Positions 40,639-52,028 of a stretch of 64,000 bases of DNA are shown here, one piece after another. The stretch is taken from assembly GCA_012295275.1 (NCBI GenBank), contig CM022679.1, forward strand, positions 2,708,116 to 2,772,115, read 5' to 3'. The position numbers and the translations under genes are program-made. This DNA is from Chrysomallon squamiferum. Lineage: Eukaryota; Mollusca; Gastropoda; Neomphalida; Peltospiridae. Positions within the stretch are counted from its first letter, which is position 1. Every line of letters starts with the position of its first letter. Below the pieces are notes generated by a model. It worked only from the letters and a program-made list of their open reading frames with translations, was not told where the DNA came from and searched no databases.

Positions 40639-43192
40639 CATTATGATATATATTACATATCATCAAAGACTATATAAGTTCTCAAACAGTTTTTATCTTT
40701 TGTATTTTACATTTTATACCGTCAAATTTTTAAAGGTTTTGATTGCTCACTACAAGATATAAAAAATGTGGAAGAATCCTTGGATAGAGTCACTGCTGTC
40801 TAATTTAGAAAATTCAAAAACTGACTAACTTGTAGTTGTAGTAGTCTGGTACAATCCTGGCGACAGCTACTAGTGGACCTGGAGAATTTATTAAGTCTCT
40901 TTGTACTTGTCGCAAATAAACCTGTCAAAATAAATAACTTTATAACAATTTTTTGTTTTTATGATATATGATTTAATTAATGTTTTTTTTTTTTTTTTTG
41001 TCTGGATATTGTGTGTGTGTTGTGTGTGTGTGTGTGTGTTAAATAAATAAATAAAATAAAATTAAATTAAAAAGGAAGTAAATAATGCAGTTTTACCTCC
41101 AATCCTTGATAATTGGGGGATGACGACTCCTTTGGCAGACGACTCTTCTTGCGCATGATCGAAGCGTACATTCTTACTCCGTTTGTTGTATTTTCAGATG
41201 GCTGTTAAAAATCAACGAAAAATACACGTGACATTATATTAACACTAAACATATATTCGAAGATGTATAAACATAAGCAAAAACGTGTTTAGAACTATTA
41301 TTAAAAAATATAATCAAACTTATCCAACTACTGAACTAGTTATTAAAATTTTATGGTCTTAGCACTTTCACTGGTACTTTCTTTCACAATTTATTTTTCT
41401 CTGTCTTTATTCTGTAATTAAAATAATAATAATAATTTTAAAAATTTCCCTTTCTTCTTTTCACTTTATTTCTTAATTGCGCATTAATCAGCCATCTTTA
41501 TTGGATGTGATAACGTGATCTCGAAAAAGCAAAGCGTTTTCATTTCTACTTGAATAATGACTTCTGTTTGATCTACTTCGTTTTTATGCAGTGATGGTGC
41601 AAAATGTACATGTTGTGTGCATGTTTCGACAAGAAAAAGAAAAAAAAGACAATCTGATACTTACGGCTACCATTTCCAAATGATACTGGTGAAATGGCTG
41701 GAGATGAGAAACAGGAACATGATAGTTTACAAGAGACTGACGACTTGTACCATCACCAACAGACAAAACCATAGCTACAAAATAAAAAAATATATATTTT
41801 AATTCAATATTTATTTATTTAACAAAATTGTAAATAATAAATCATTAGTAACTACAGAAATGATATCGGGTACAGCGTAAAAAAAAAAAAAAAAAAAAAA
41901 AAAATACCAATAGTAATACATCGAAAACAAATGCATATAAAACGTGACACTCATTTTTTAAATTATATAAATACTTTTAGAATCCGCAGAAATGTAGTGA
42001 ATAAATGTTTAACGACACCTCAACTTACAGTTTTAATTCTAAAGATTATTACGTTTACTTTATACATTTTACATGTAATAAGAGAAGAAATCCACGCTGT
42101 AGACCTTCATACAGACCACGTTCATCAATGAGGAGCAGCAAGATATTTTTATTTCTACTTTACCAATAACATAAAACCACTTCATAAGCCTCGTAAAACA
42201 ACTACTGGTGTACTGGCTGGAACGAGAAATAGACCACTGGCGGCGCTAATGGTTATACACAGCAGCCTATCAAGTCCGAAACTTATGCTCTAACCACTGA
42301 ATCATAGCGAGGTGTCAGTGAGTTGAAATACTGATAAACATATATTCTCCATTCATTCATTCATTCATTCATTATGTCATAGTTCTTCAAAAAATCTAAT
42401 TAACGTAAAATACAGAAATGTTTTGAGGTGTTGCTAAACAAATGTGTATTCATTCACTGACATTATTAATTCATTCTCTGATATTTGTTTTTAACCACTG
42501 ATCACCCACTTTCGTCTTGTGCCTTCTTTTCATCCAGCTGCATGACTAGCATCTCCTCCCAGGCGGGCGCGTGGGTCGGGCGAACTGAACTGTGAGTTCT
42601 AGACTCAACTTTCACTTTCCTGTCGTCTTCTGATTTCGTCTTTCTGCAGGCAAAATAATAATAATAATAATAATAAATAAAAAAATAAAAAAATAAATAA
42701 ATAAAAAAATAAAAAAATAAAAAAAATAAAATAAAATAATTAAATAAAATGAAATAAAATAATTAAATAAACATTTAAATAAACTGAAATAAAACATGAC
42801 TAATTAAACTAATTAATGTAGATATTTATTTTAATTAGACGTACATTGATACATATGGTAAAGCAACATGGCCTTTTGGTGTGGACGGAACACTGGTAGC
42901 GCCATGCAGAATGACCTCGATTTGTTCCTTCCCTTGATTGGCAACATGGCGCCAGTGTGGTCCAGACGTGAAAGTCGAGTGGTCGTGATCGGGAAGCGGA
43001 GACTCAACCATCTGTAGAGAAGGTACAAATTACAAATGTAATGTCTAGACACGCAAAAACTGTATTTAGCTGTGTCTGTATATGTTTTTAATCTGTGTGA
43101 TTTAAAGAAGGAAGATTATTATCTATATATATGTTCACATTAATATACGAAATATACACACTGTCATTCAAATATAAATCTATAAAAACATA

Positions 43193-43225
<33 letters not shown>

Positions 43226-44564
43226 GAAAAACCCTCCAAAAAAACAACAACCGATATACATATATGTGTTTAGTTACAAAGCTTACTTTGAAAAAGTAGA
43301 TGTACTATGTAGATAATGAAGATAGATGTTATTACACTTTATGAACCTGTGGATCAGATAGTCTCTTCCCGACTGTTTACATTTTGTTTACGTAATTACT
43401 CTGAATCACGCAATACTTTTGTAAATCTGGGATTTTTTAATTCCACAAACGAACATGTATGTTCCTGAGGATATAAGTTTCAAGAAAGAAAGGAAAATGA
43501 CATGCACCATGGATTGTCGAGGACGCATTGTATTACTGTATACTTTACAGTTATTATTATTATCATCATTATTATCAGTGACTGATCTCAAAAAACAAAT
43601 GTGTGGAAGTATACTATGTAAGTTAGGCTGATTTTAGTGTTAGTAAATGTATTCTTTAACAAATCATCTGCTGTTAAGAATATATGTATTTACGCTTTTT
43701 GCCAGCACCATTACAAGTACGGTCAAAGTTCAAACAGTTACTTGAAGGAATACTACATTCATGAAGTAACAAACCATCATTGATTTTTGTTTGAAATTAA
43801 TGATGATTATAATTAATTAATTAGAAACATGCAACATTTGGATGCAGCACCACAGGACACTTACCCCTCTGCCATCTGTAAGTGGAGCGGGTGGTGGTGA
43901 CGGAGGCAGATTAATTTTCAAAGATCTTGTGTCACCCCAAGACGTGACAGACGGTTTTCTGGGAGGGGGTGACCTCTGCACAGGTTGTCGTCTCGTGGGT
44001 GGGTCGGGAGCTTGTGGAATCTGACTCCTTCTGACGGGCGTTCGTTTGTGTTTTACTCTGCGTTTCGGTTCAGGGGACGGAGTTCTCTTCCTTGGTGGTA
44101 TGAATAGGGTTTCTCGTAAAGCAAACGTACATCTTAGTCTTCCACAGTGCATCTGGATATTGTCAGACGACTGCGTCCTCATCATCGTCACGACGTCAGT
44201 GTATCTGTACATGTCGTCACCAGGTTCGACGTAAAGGTTAATTCTTGGTGCGTTGGTTCTGGGGTAAATGGCGAACTTCCCTTCCCCAACCTTTTTGCCC
44301 ATGTCGTGGTCGTTGTCAGGTAGCGAATACGCCTCAAGCAGCATGTAGACGTCGTGATTCTTGTCATTTTTACAGAAGCCTAAAACAAAAAACATTTTCT
44401 TTTTGAAATGAGGCAAAAAATGGTGTCTTTGAAGTCTATTTCGTTTTTCATCGCAACGATGTCGGTAGACTTCAAACAGTAACCGTAAACAAACGAATTC
44501 ATTCAGTAGATATCCTTTCTATCGGAACAGAAATCTATACTAGATATTTTTTAAATAAATACTT

Positions 44565-44595
<31 letters not shown>

Positions 44596-45730
44596 TTCGG
44601 TTTGAGGCATTTACCTGAAAATAGTTACGGCCATGGAGGTGTAATCATTCAAAACAACAGTGTGGAGCTTTTTTATTCTCGTTTTTACTGCTACGTAAGA
44701 AAAGTAATATTAACTGTCTTAAAACTATTTAAAACTAAAGGTTCATCACAGATACCTTTATATTAATATAGGAATCTAGGATTCTAATCATATAATATTG
44801 CCTTCTTTTAAACAGTTCAAAACGTATGATTAATATAATTTATTGATTGTTAACTCAAACAACTGGAAGTAAACAGATATATGTATATAAAGGTAAAAAC
44901 AAAGTATAGGACTTTTCTAATCTCTCTCCGCGTAAAAAATCACACACACACGCACACACATACACATTTGTTTAGGCTTGGCACATCAAATTTATTTCCA
45001 GATTTATTTAGACTTAAAAAATTAAACTTAAAAAAAAAAAACCTAATACCATTTGAAATATCTGTTTTCGGTGGTTTTAAAGCGGAGTGCAAGATATAAT
45101 AAATGGTAAATTTGGCCCTCAGTTCTGGAATAAAAGCATGTTAGCTTGACAGGGTTTTATATATATATATTCATAGTATAATTATATATAATACTAACTT
45201 TTAGGCAGACTAATGTAATTTTAAACAACACTGCATCGTTTTGGTGCATTGATCTTGAAACAAATGATTTAATACACTACCGTAGCATATTGTCATGCTT
45301 TAGATATGGAATCCAAATAATCATGTAATGATACGTTAAAAATTTTTAATAGTTTATATTATTGTGTTTTAATATACCATTCTGTGTTTAAGAAAAAAAA
45401 ATTATATCTAATTACTACGATGGATTTAAATAAACATCAATATAAATAATTTTAAATATATATATTGCACGTACCTTTAGGTAGTTTAAAAGAAAATTTT
45501 CTGTCTGCAAACATACACAACTCTACGTCTGCCGTCTGCCTGACCACGTCTGTCAGAGCTTCGTTGTCACTGATGTAGTCGACATTTGGCGGTTTTCTCA
45601 CTTTTATCTTGGAATAATCCTTGGTGTGAAGACTCTGGACTGAAAGTTTGATGAAATAACGTCCCATGTGATTGAACTGGGCATCGTGAATTTCCACATC
45701 GAAAATCAAACTCTTTTGCTCAATCCCCAT
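29536..45730 (-). CDS. CCDC33: CCDC33-like protein (C2-type domains plus coiled coil)
   Basis: Exons 5' to 3': 45730-45475, 44379-43865, 43011-42845, 42643-42510, 41774-41665, 41201-41097, 40921-40830, 40301-40181, 39507-39375, 39012-38894, 38475-38404, 38032-37832, 33745-33603, 33255-32981, 32396-32308, 31894-31708, 31154-31078, 30642-30538, 30236-30117, 29583-29536 (stop). Phases agree throughout, giving about 1022 residues. Residues 1-170 form a beta-rich C2-like region (SLIFDVEIHDAQFN, GRYFIKLSV). A basic proline-rich linker follows (190-240). A second C2-like domain begins near 285 (EVILHGA, LPYVSIKTKS, APAWEEMLV, MVLSVGDG). Residues about 730-1022 are coiled coil (MGQDILVLRQTIRDLE, LLQRLQEKARKLAKLEE). 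CCDC33 is testis- and cilium-associated in vertebrates; I recall reports at motile-cilium tips. The end of exon 10 is ambiguous (see findings). Confidence 0.85.
30273..30346. repeat. (GA)n microsatellite next to a CCDC33 acceptor
   Basis: Perfect GA array; on the CCDC33 sense strand it reads (CT)n and ends about 36 bp upstream of the exon that starts at 30236. Confidence 0.95.
32704..32803 (-). repeat. Decayed SINE copy (copy 2)
   Basis: + strand text shows gattagcagcaatggatg, tttatatacaccacccca, aaacaggaaataaca and gagcactgcct, in the same order as the core of the other copies. It lies in the CCDC33 intron between exons ending at 32981 and starting at 32396. Confidence 0.7.
33351..33425. 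repeat. (GA)n microsatellite in a CCDC33 intron
   Basis: Perfect GA array, (CT)n on the sense strand, ending about 95 bp upstream of the exon that starts at 33255. An ATA-rich stretch lies between. Confidence 0.95.
33850..33910 (-). repeat. Possible SINE head remnant
   Basis: + strand gagatttgaacctgagtc is the reverse complement of a degenerate tRNA B-box (ggttcaaatc), followed by a gtgctttgagtg segment. No core is visible beside it, so the assignment is weak. Confidence 0.3.
34330..34420 (-). repeat. Decayed SINE copy (copy 3)
   Basis: + strand text shows cattagtggcaaatgatctttcat, then an acagtagatagaacagcacatacca block and a degraded end. Order matches copies 2 and 5. It lies in the 4-kb CCDC33 intron. 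Confidence 0.6.
35832..35867 (-). CDS. Candidate alternative first coding exon of CCDC33
   Basis: On the minus strand, ATG at 35867 opens MATMYYRPYTAE and meets a strong donor gag|gtaagt at phase 0. The downstream exon (33745-33603) also enters at phase 0, so this 12-codon exon could start a short isoform carrying only the coiled-coil half. The full-length exon ending at 37832 (ggt|gtaagt, phase 0) would skip it. Alternatively the coiled-coil half is a separate gene. No transcript evidence is available. Confidence 0.55.
36147..36161. promoter_or_regulatory. RFX X-box-like motif
   Basis: gttgcc-cct-ggttac: an imperfect inverted repeat fitting the X-box form (GTNRCC, 1-3 nt spacer, RGYAAC) with one mismatch in the right half. 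It lies about 280 bp upstream of the candidate internal CCDC33 start at 35867, in a locally less AT-rich patch. RFX factors drive ciliary genes in animals. Function is inference. Confidence 0.4.
36539..36594. repeat. (ATT)n microsatellite
   Basis: ATT trinucleotide run inside the 4-kb CCDC33 intron, 380 bp upstream of the X-box-like motif on the minus strand. Confidence 0.9.
37536..37593 (-). repeat. Decayed SINE fragment (copy 4)
   Basis: + strand text gattagcagaaggaatg, then tttatttaagccttctcacatacagg, matching the start of the core seen at 32704 and 40441; the rest is missing. Confidence 0.6.
39501..39867 (-). repeat. 28-bp minisatellite that copies a CCDC33 3' splice site 13 times
   Basis: Thirteen head-to-tail copies of a 28-bp unit (+ strand start cagttatctgtgaaaat), with gttatct recurring from 39503 to 39839 at exactly 28 bp. 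On the sense (minus) strand each unit contains tacattttcacag|ataact. The exon-proximal copy is the real acceptor, because the exon begins ATAACTCTG at 39507. Twelve further tttcacag|ataactg-type sites lie upstream. Reading three consecutive units in frame meets a TAA, so only the proximal acceptor, or very limited upstream use, keeps an open frame. Confidence 0.93.
40441..40585 (-). repeat. Decayed SINE copy (copy 5)
   Basis: + strand text: actcttcccaacagcag, cagaaacaggaaagcacat, ctttagtattccagct, then agaatgggaaact (compare ggaacgagaaata in copy 6) and ggattgat at the tRNA-like end. Most of the element length is present; it lies in a CCDC33 intron. Confidence 0.7.
42200..42312 (-). repeat. 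tRNA-headed SINE, best-preserved copy (copy 6)
   Basis: + strand text gtgtactggctggaacgag followed by aaatagaccactggcgg is the core. It is followed by gctctaaccactgaatca, the reverse complement of a tRNA A-box region (tgattcagtggttagagc). The element therefore starts near 42312 on the minus strand with a tRNA-like head. It lies in the CCDC33 intron 41775-42509. I associate this core with molluscan SINEs, possibly a Nin-type conserved domain; that name is from memory. Confidence 0.75.
42654..42780. repeat. A-rich ATAA/AAAAT low-complexity tract
   Basis: Short ATA array grading into (AAAAAT)n and (AAATA)n; it starts 10 bp upstream (sense) of the CCDC33 acceptor at 42643. Confidence 0.8.
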
Positions 45731-46909
45731 ATTCCAATTAACGGTATCTGTTTTAATTTCAAATGTATTTATGAATCCGTGCTGTATTCAGTTATTCTAT
45801 TTACTATTTTTGCATGATATTAGATATTTTAAAATTATACGATAGCCTTTAAATATCCAAAGATTCATCGATGGTGTAATTCATAAATTTAAGCACTATT
45901 CTGGCACCTGTAAATCAGAATACACTTTAGTCACAAAACACCTTTTATTCCAAATTGAATTTAAATCCAAGTAATACTGGAACACAGCTAAATTGTTGGT
46001 GTAGAATTTATCTGTTTAACTGACCACTTGAAACTTGCAGTGTCTAGCCACAAATCCAAAGATAAGAAAAGATTTTCTCCAAGTATTAAACCATTTACCA
46101 GCTCAGTTTTACATCCACCTAATTATAATTCCACAAATCTGCACAATTTCAGCCTTTTTTTTCGACAACACAAATCAATGGTATGTGATACAGACACTCA
46201 CAAATATACAAAAACACTCCAAATGTTTCATACATACCAGACACAGTTTCGGAGCATCCGTGAAATAAATATATATTAAAAAATGGAAACAAAAATAGCT
46301 AAATACATCATGAAGATGTATAAATATTTTTTTGAATATATATCTTCTTCACTAATGTTTCCTGCATAGTTTTATCAGTTCATTACTCTATTTGAAATGC
46401 CATGCAAGAATTTGTTTTCTATGAATACATTACAATGATAACAGAGATACGTAAAGAGCGTCTCCATGCAGTGTCATATTTTACAAATAAACATTCATTG
46501 GACTTTTGAAAACACCCACAATAAATACAGAGTGAACAATACGTCCTATTATACGTCCTGGTAGGCAGGACTTTGCCGCTAAATGAACAAATCGAACGCT
46601 CAATGTGATCGTCTGATTCATAAATTTAGCCATGCCCTGCGATGTGTTCAAACAGCTTTCTTATTGAAAGTCAAGTGTAAAGCGACAAACAGTCAAAGGA
46701 AATCGCATTGAAAAGACCACGTCTCGTCTCATTAGAGCGCTCCAGAAGAAAGCGGCAGGATTTCATAAAGAAATGAAATAACTAACCTGCGTCTTTTGTA
46801 ATCTCTGTCTTTTCAGTGTGTGATCATTTGAAGACGATTTCGTTGAGCAGTGACAGCAGAACCGCCAGCAATGTCAACAGACCTGCACGATCAAACATAC
46901 CCACTGGCC

Positions 46910-46951
46910 TCAACACACACACACACGCACACACACATACACACACACAGA
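46910..46951. repeat. (CA)n microsatellite
   Basis: CA run with a few interruptions in the CCDC33/TUG divergent region. Confidence 0.85.
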
Positions 46952-47029
46952 AAACGTGTGTATATATATTTATATATACATACACACACATGCACGCGCA
47001 AACACACATACATGTACACGCATACATGC

Positions 47030-47033
<4 letters not shown>

Positions 47034-47104
<71 letters not shown>
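47034..47104. repeat. (GA)n microsatellite
   Basis: Perfect GA array about 1.3 kb upstream of the CCDC33 start codon, on the far side of the CA run at 46910. Confidence 0.95.
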
Positions 47105-47112
<8 letters not shown>

Positions 47113-47296
47113 CGTATACTTTGAGTACTCAATAAAACAAACATATAAACACTCAAGCATAAAGTTATATTAATATTCTGTTCTCATCATCTGCTGGTTT
47201 ATCAAACATGGTTCTAGCTCTGTTTTCTAGTAAAAGATTTCACAGACAGATATCAAAAAAAAAAAATTTTTAGTTTTACTTTTATTTCTATTATAA

Positions 47297-47301
<5 letters not shown>

Positions 47302-47344
<43 letters not shown>
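47302..47344. repeat. (CA)n microsatellite
   Basis: Perfect CA run. Confidence 0.9.
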
Positions 47345-47350
<6 letters not shown>

Positions 47351-48385
47351 AAACGCTTCAGATAAACACAAACTATTCAAAAAATGGACACTGGATTGGT
47401 ATTATTATGAATAATCTACTGATGACATAACAAAAAAATCACCGGTCATTATTACCGGTCATTGTTCTTGTTTTATGCTTGAGAAATAAAGAAAGAAAAT
47501 TAATATTAAAAAAAAATCAAAAAGAAATTTAGAAGCGTCGGCGTAAATGATTTAATATATATACATATATATATATAAAACTAAACTTAAATTTAGATGG
47601 TTCTCCAAAATAATGATGACCGGAATCTAAATTTTCAGACGCCATACCGAATTTGATAAAGTAAGGTGAATTTCAAGTTCAAAACTCAGTTTCCGATCGA
47701 GAACCTGTTGCAAATTAGATTTACTTTTTGAAAGTCTCAACTGATTTTCGCTGACAACGGTATTTATAAACGTTTGTAAAGCGGACATGACGGAGAACGC
47801 AAGAAAAATATGGCGTCAGCTTGCTGAAATGGCACGAGTCTGTGTTTCTTTTTAATGAAATTACATGTATATTAATTTAAAATTTGTTATGAATATTTTA
47901 TTTGAAATGTCGATTAAAATATTGTGCAAGCAACCTCTAGTTTCAGTCTATCACTTTAATACATCAGTAAAGCTGATGTATAACCTATCGAAAACAGTTT
48001 TCAGAATGAATATGACATTTAATGACCTGTTTGATATAATATTTACTAACAATTTTTGTAGTTGTAGTTTAATCTTCTTACAAAGTAGACGGCGCAATGC
48101 AATACAATTATTATTAGTTTCATATCTTATTTATTTGGTTTTGTTATCTATCTATCTATACACATACATACGCACGCACATACACACATATACAAATATC
48201 TGTGTGTGTGTGTAACATGAAAGGTATAACAAAAACTGTAATCAACTGTGTACTGAATAAAATAAAATAAAATAAAATAAATAAATAAATAAAAATGTTA
48301 TAGGAGTCTCAGTTACAAGTGTTATTATTATTTTACGTTTTACATGTACCCATCCCTTATTTCCTTATAATATCTTAAGTTTGCT

Positions 48386-48387
<2 letters not shown>

Positions 48388-48454
<67 letters not shown>
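48388..48454. repeat. (CT)n microsatellite upstream of TUG
   Basis: Perfect CT array ending 290 bp upstream of the TUG start codon, followed by a T/C-rich stretch to about 48615. It could act as a pyrimidine-rich promoter element, but that is speculation. Confidence 0.95.
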
Positions 48455-48458
<4 letters not shown>

Positions 48459-48743
48459 ATTGGTATTTTTGATTCGTGCCGTGATCTTTTTTTAATTTCT
48501 TTTCATAATTCGTTCTTGTTCATTTATCACTTTTTCTTTCTTTCTTTCTTTTTTTCTTCATCCTTCTTTTCTTCTATTTTATATTTATTATTATTTTCTT
48601 CCCTTCTTTTCAGTTTATACCCTGAATGATTCATTTCGAAAAGCACAACATGAAATTCTCACGATTGATTCAAGGTAGTTAACTCTGGGCTAAATATCAA
48701 GCTTTATAGTCAAGGTAGTTAACTCTATTAAATATAAATAAAT

Positions 48744-49203
48744 ATGGCTACCGTACAAGTTCTGTGTCCCAATGGAAGAAGGCAAACTGTCAAAATTACT
48801 CCTAACTCCAAACTTCTTCAGGTATCTTTAAAAATGTAGTTTAATTTATTTACATATTTGGTCTTTTAATCATAAAAAATTATCTAATTATTAATTATAT
48901 GTTTCAAATTAAAACAAAAGTTTCTTAACCATGTAAAGTTTGTTTTTTGATTTATCTTTTTTACTTGGCTGGTTTGTTGTAATTTATTTAATTTACTTAT
49001 ATAAGTTGATATAAATATTTTATTTATCTTATTAAAATTAATTATTTTATATGAATCTGTATAATTATATCAATTCAAAGGTTTTAGAAGAAGTTTGTCA
49101 GAAGCAAGGATTTCTTCCATCTACTGACTATAAATTGATGTAAGAATTTTTGACACTTCATTAGACGTAGAATTCAGTTTAGAATTTTATTTTGTTTGCT
49201 GAG

Positions 49204-49266
<63 letters not shown>

Positions 49267-49385
49267 ACAATGGAAAATGAGTAAAAGATACACAACAGGG
49301 AGATACTAATAGAGAAGTTATTTTCATTGGTAATTAGCTGAAATTCTTCTGCAATTTATATAAGAATTATTACAATTCTAAACGT

Positions 49386-49416
<31 letters not shown>

Positions 49417-51963
49417 CTATTTATCAAGTAACTAGTTTATCTTATTTATGCTTTGATGTGTAAGTATGCAACAAAAAATACAAATGGTGGTTCTTCTGGA
49501 AATTTAGTAAATCTGATGTGTGATAAAGATAAATTTATGTTTTAAAATCTTTTTACCCACTGAGATTTAGCATTTAAAAGATATTAAATACACATACTGT
49601 ATTTTAAATGTAAATTGTAACATATTGTTTTTGAAACAAATCTCTGCAATTGTTTCATTTAGGCATGGACGAACAAAAGTTGATTTAAGTTTGGCATTCC
49701 GATATGCAAACTTGTCAAATAATGTCAGGTTGGAGCTGGTAAAGTCAGAGGAGTCAAGAGCAGAAGAGGAAGTTTTAATAGCACTTCAGCTTGAAAATGG
49801 GGAACGATTCCAGTCGAAGTTCTCTCCATCCACTTCACTGTGGGATGTTCTGAAACACTTTGAAAACCAGCCAGATAGGTACTGGTGTTGTCTGAATTAT
49901 AATAAAGTTAGGTTAAGACACGATAAGTCGCAATATCAATAACCATTGGGTTGATGATTTATCCATTTTCCCAGTCCATCTTGTACCCATAATAGGTTTA
50001 TCAGATACTTTGTTTATACATCCCTTTGTCTGTGAAAAAAAAACAAAAAAAAGATAAATATTGTGTTTCTGAGTGGCAGTAGCAGGTTTTGTTCTTAGTC
50101 ATTGTGGTTGTTCTGAAATGCTTTGTAAAGCAGTCAGACAGGTTATGATGATATGTGCGTCACAAAATAACCACAAACTAAACAGTTTGTTAACTGCATT
50201 ATTAAAATATTCCTTCCATTCTGTTATAAATAAATTGTTAAAAAATTAATTATTGTTCATATTGTCATTAATGTGATTTTTTATATTTTGAGATTCATTA
50301 CAGAATAGCATTAAAATAAATTTTAATGTTTTTGAGATTCATTAATAAAGAACGTTAAAATAAAAACATTATTTTTTTCTTCTGTATTCACTAATTTTAA
50401 TGTTTTGAGATGTTAAAACTTTAGTTTTGTTGATTTCTCTGTTTTCAGTGCTTACAGAAATAAACTGACTGTTGTGGACAGTTCGAAGAAACCTGCTGTA
50501 CATCCAGTTTGTATTTACATGAGAGAGGAGGTAAAAACTAAGTATATATTTTTATATTTTGGATATTGCCATACATTTTGTAGAAATACTTAAAAATAAT
50601 ATTGTGAAGTTTTTAAATTATTTTTCAATATTAAATTTAAAGAAATCTATATGTATATATATATATATCTTTTTATCTTTGTCATATTTTTTTTTTATTT
50701 AGTTATTTATTTTGTTAAAGCAGATATTTAAAAACTGCTGAAATTTGTGGGTTGTTATAGAAATATTAATTTGTTCACTGAATATTCAGATTGTTGGTCA
50801 GATGGCTATACAGATGACATCTTTAAGACATCTTGGACTGACAGGTGGCAAAGCAGTCATTAGGTAATGTTGTAGCAGTCATTTAGTAACACCATTCATC
50901 CATCATTTTAGTAGCAACATTAAAATATTTTTTTCAGTAATAATATCATTCAACCAATCTTTGTAATAATAACATCTATTCATGTATTTCAATAACAACA
51001 CCATTCACTGATTCAGCAGATCATTTCATTAACTCTTACAACCAGTCATTTAATAACACCATTCTGCAAGTCATTTCAGTAAGAGTACAATTTAACTGGT
51101 TCTTTCAGTAATAACACTGTTCAACCAGGCATTTTAGTACCAACATTAATTCTTACATCTCAATTGCAGCACTTTTCATTAGGTCATTTAAGAACATGAA
51201 GTTATTTAACTACACTGTTCTACCATTTTATATAAGTAATAACACAAATCAACCAAACATGTATGTGACTGTACCATTTATTATTTAACTAAGTAACAAT
51301 GTCTTTCATACAACCCTGACAACAACAAAAACCAGTTATTTAAAACAACACTGACAGGGTACAGGAAGAAAAAAGCCAAAATTATAATTATTATCTTTTT
51401 AGTCAAATGTATTTAGAAAAATAAAACCTTGTACAGTTAGTTAATTGTTTTTACTAGCAGAAGTTTTCTTTCAACATTTTTACTTGTTTAGACTGGTTTG
51501 GCGGGGAGTGGAAGACAGAGATCTCGCAGAAATTATGCATCGCTTGGAGAAAGAGAAAGCCAAGCAGACCCGACTGGAACAGATTGCCTCACGCAAGTTA
51601 GCCGAGGAGAGGAAGAACATTCAGACAGACAGCAGAACGGGCACGAAAAACGAACTGATGCAGGTGGACACACCCAGCTCTGAGTGTGCGGAGAAGTCGA
51701 GGATGGAATGCCAGACGAGTGATAACACGGAGCAGATGGAAATTGAACTTACTGCTAATGCGTGTGCCGTGTCATCGTCTGTGAGCAGTGAGGCAGCAGT
51801 TGGATTCGCCAGCCGAGCAGCCGAGCGCCGCACAGGCAGCCAGAGTCTGAAAAACATCAACATTCCTGCCATGGACATCATAGCCGCAGAAGAGTTCAGC
51901 GACCTCACACCCGAACAGCAGAGAGTGAGAGACCTTTTATAGTCATTGTTACTGTTATTTGTT

Positions 51964-52028
<65 letters not shown>

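Larger units (their letters stand above)
45731..48743. other. Divergent intergenic region between CCDC33 and TUG
   Basis: Three kb separating the two start codons on opposite strands, expected to hold both promoters and 5' UTR exons. It contains (CA)n, (GA)n and (CT)n arrays. A less AT-rich patch at about 46560-46900 and another at 47690-47850 are the likeliest promoter segments. No TATA box or X-box could be assigned with confidence. Confidence 0.6.

Noticed and set aside
42940-42960. ggcaacatggcgcc palindrome-like motif
   Set aside because: The half-sites are in the inside-out order for an X-box and lie within a coding exon of CCDC33.
46816-47173. Overlapping ~100-codon open frames on both strands
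   Set aside because: They span the CA and GA microsatellites and are rich in Thr-His, Arg-Glu or Ser-Leu repeats, so they are artefacts.
47865-48215. 116-codon open frame in the CCDC33/TUG spacer
   Set aside because: AT-driven composition, no family signature, and it ends in a CA-rich repeat.
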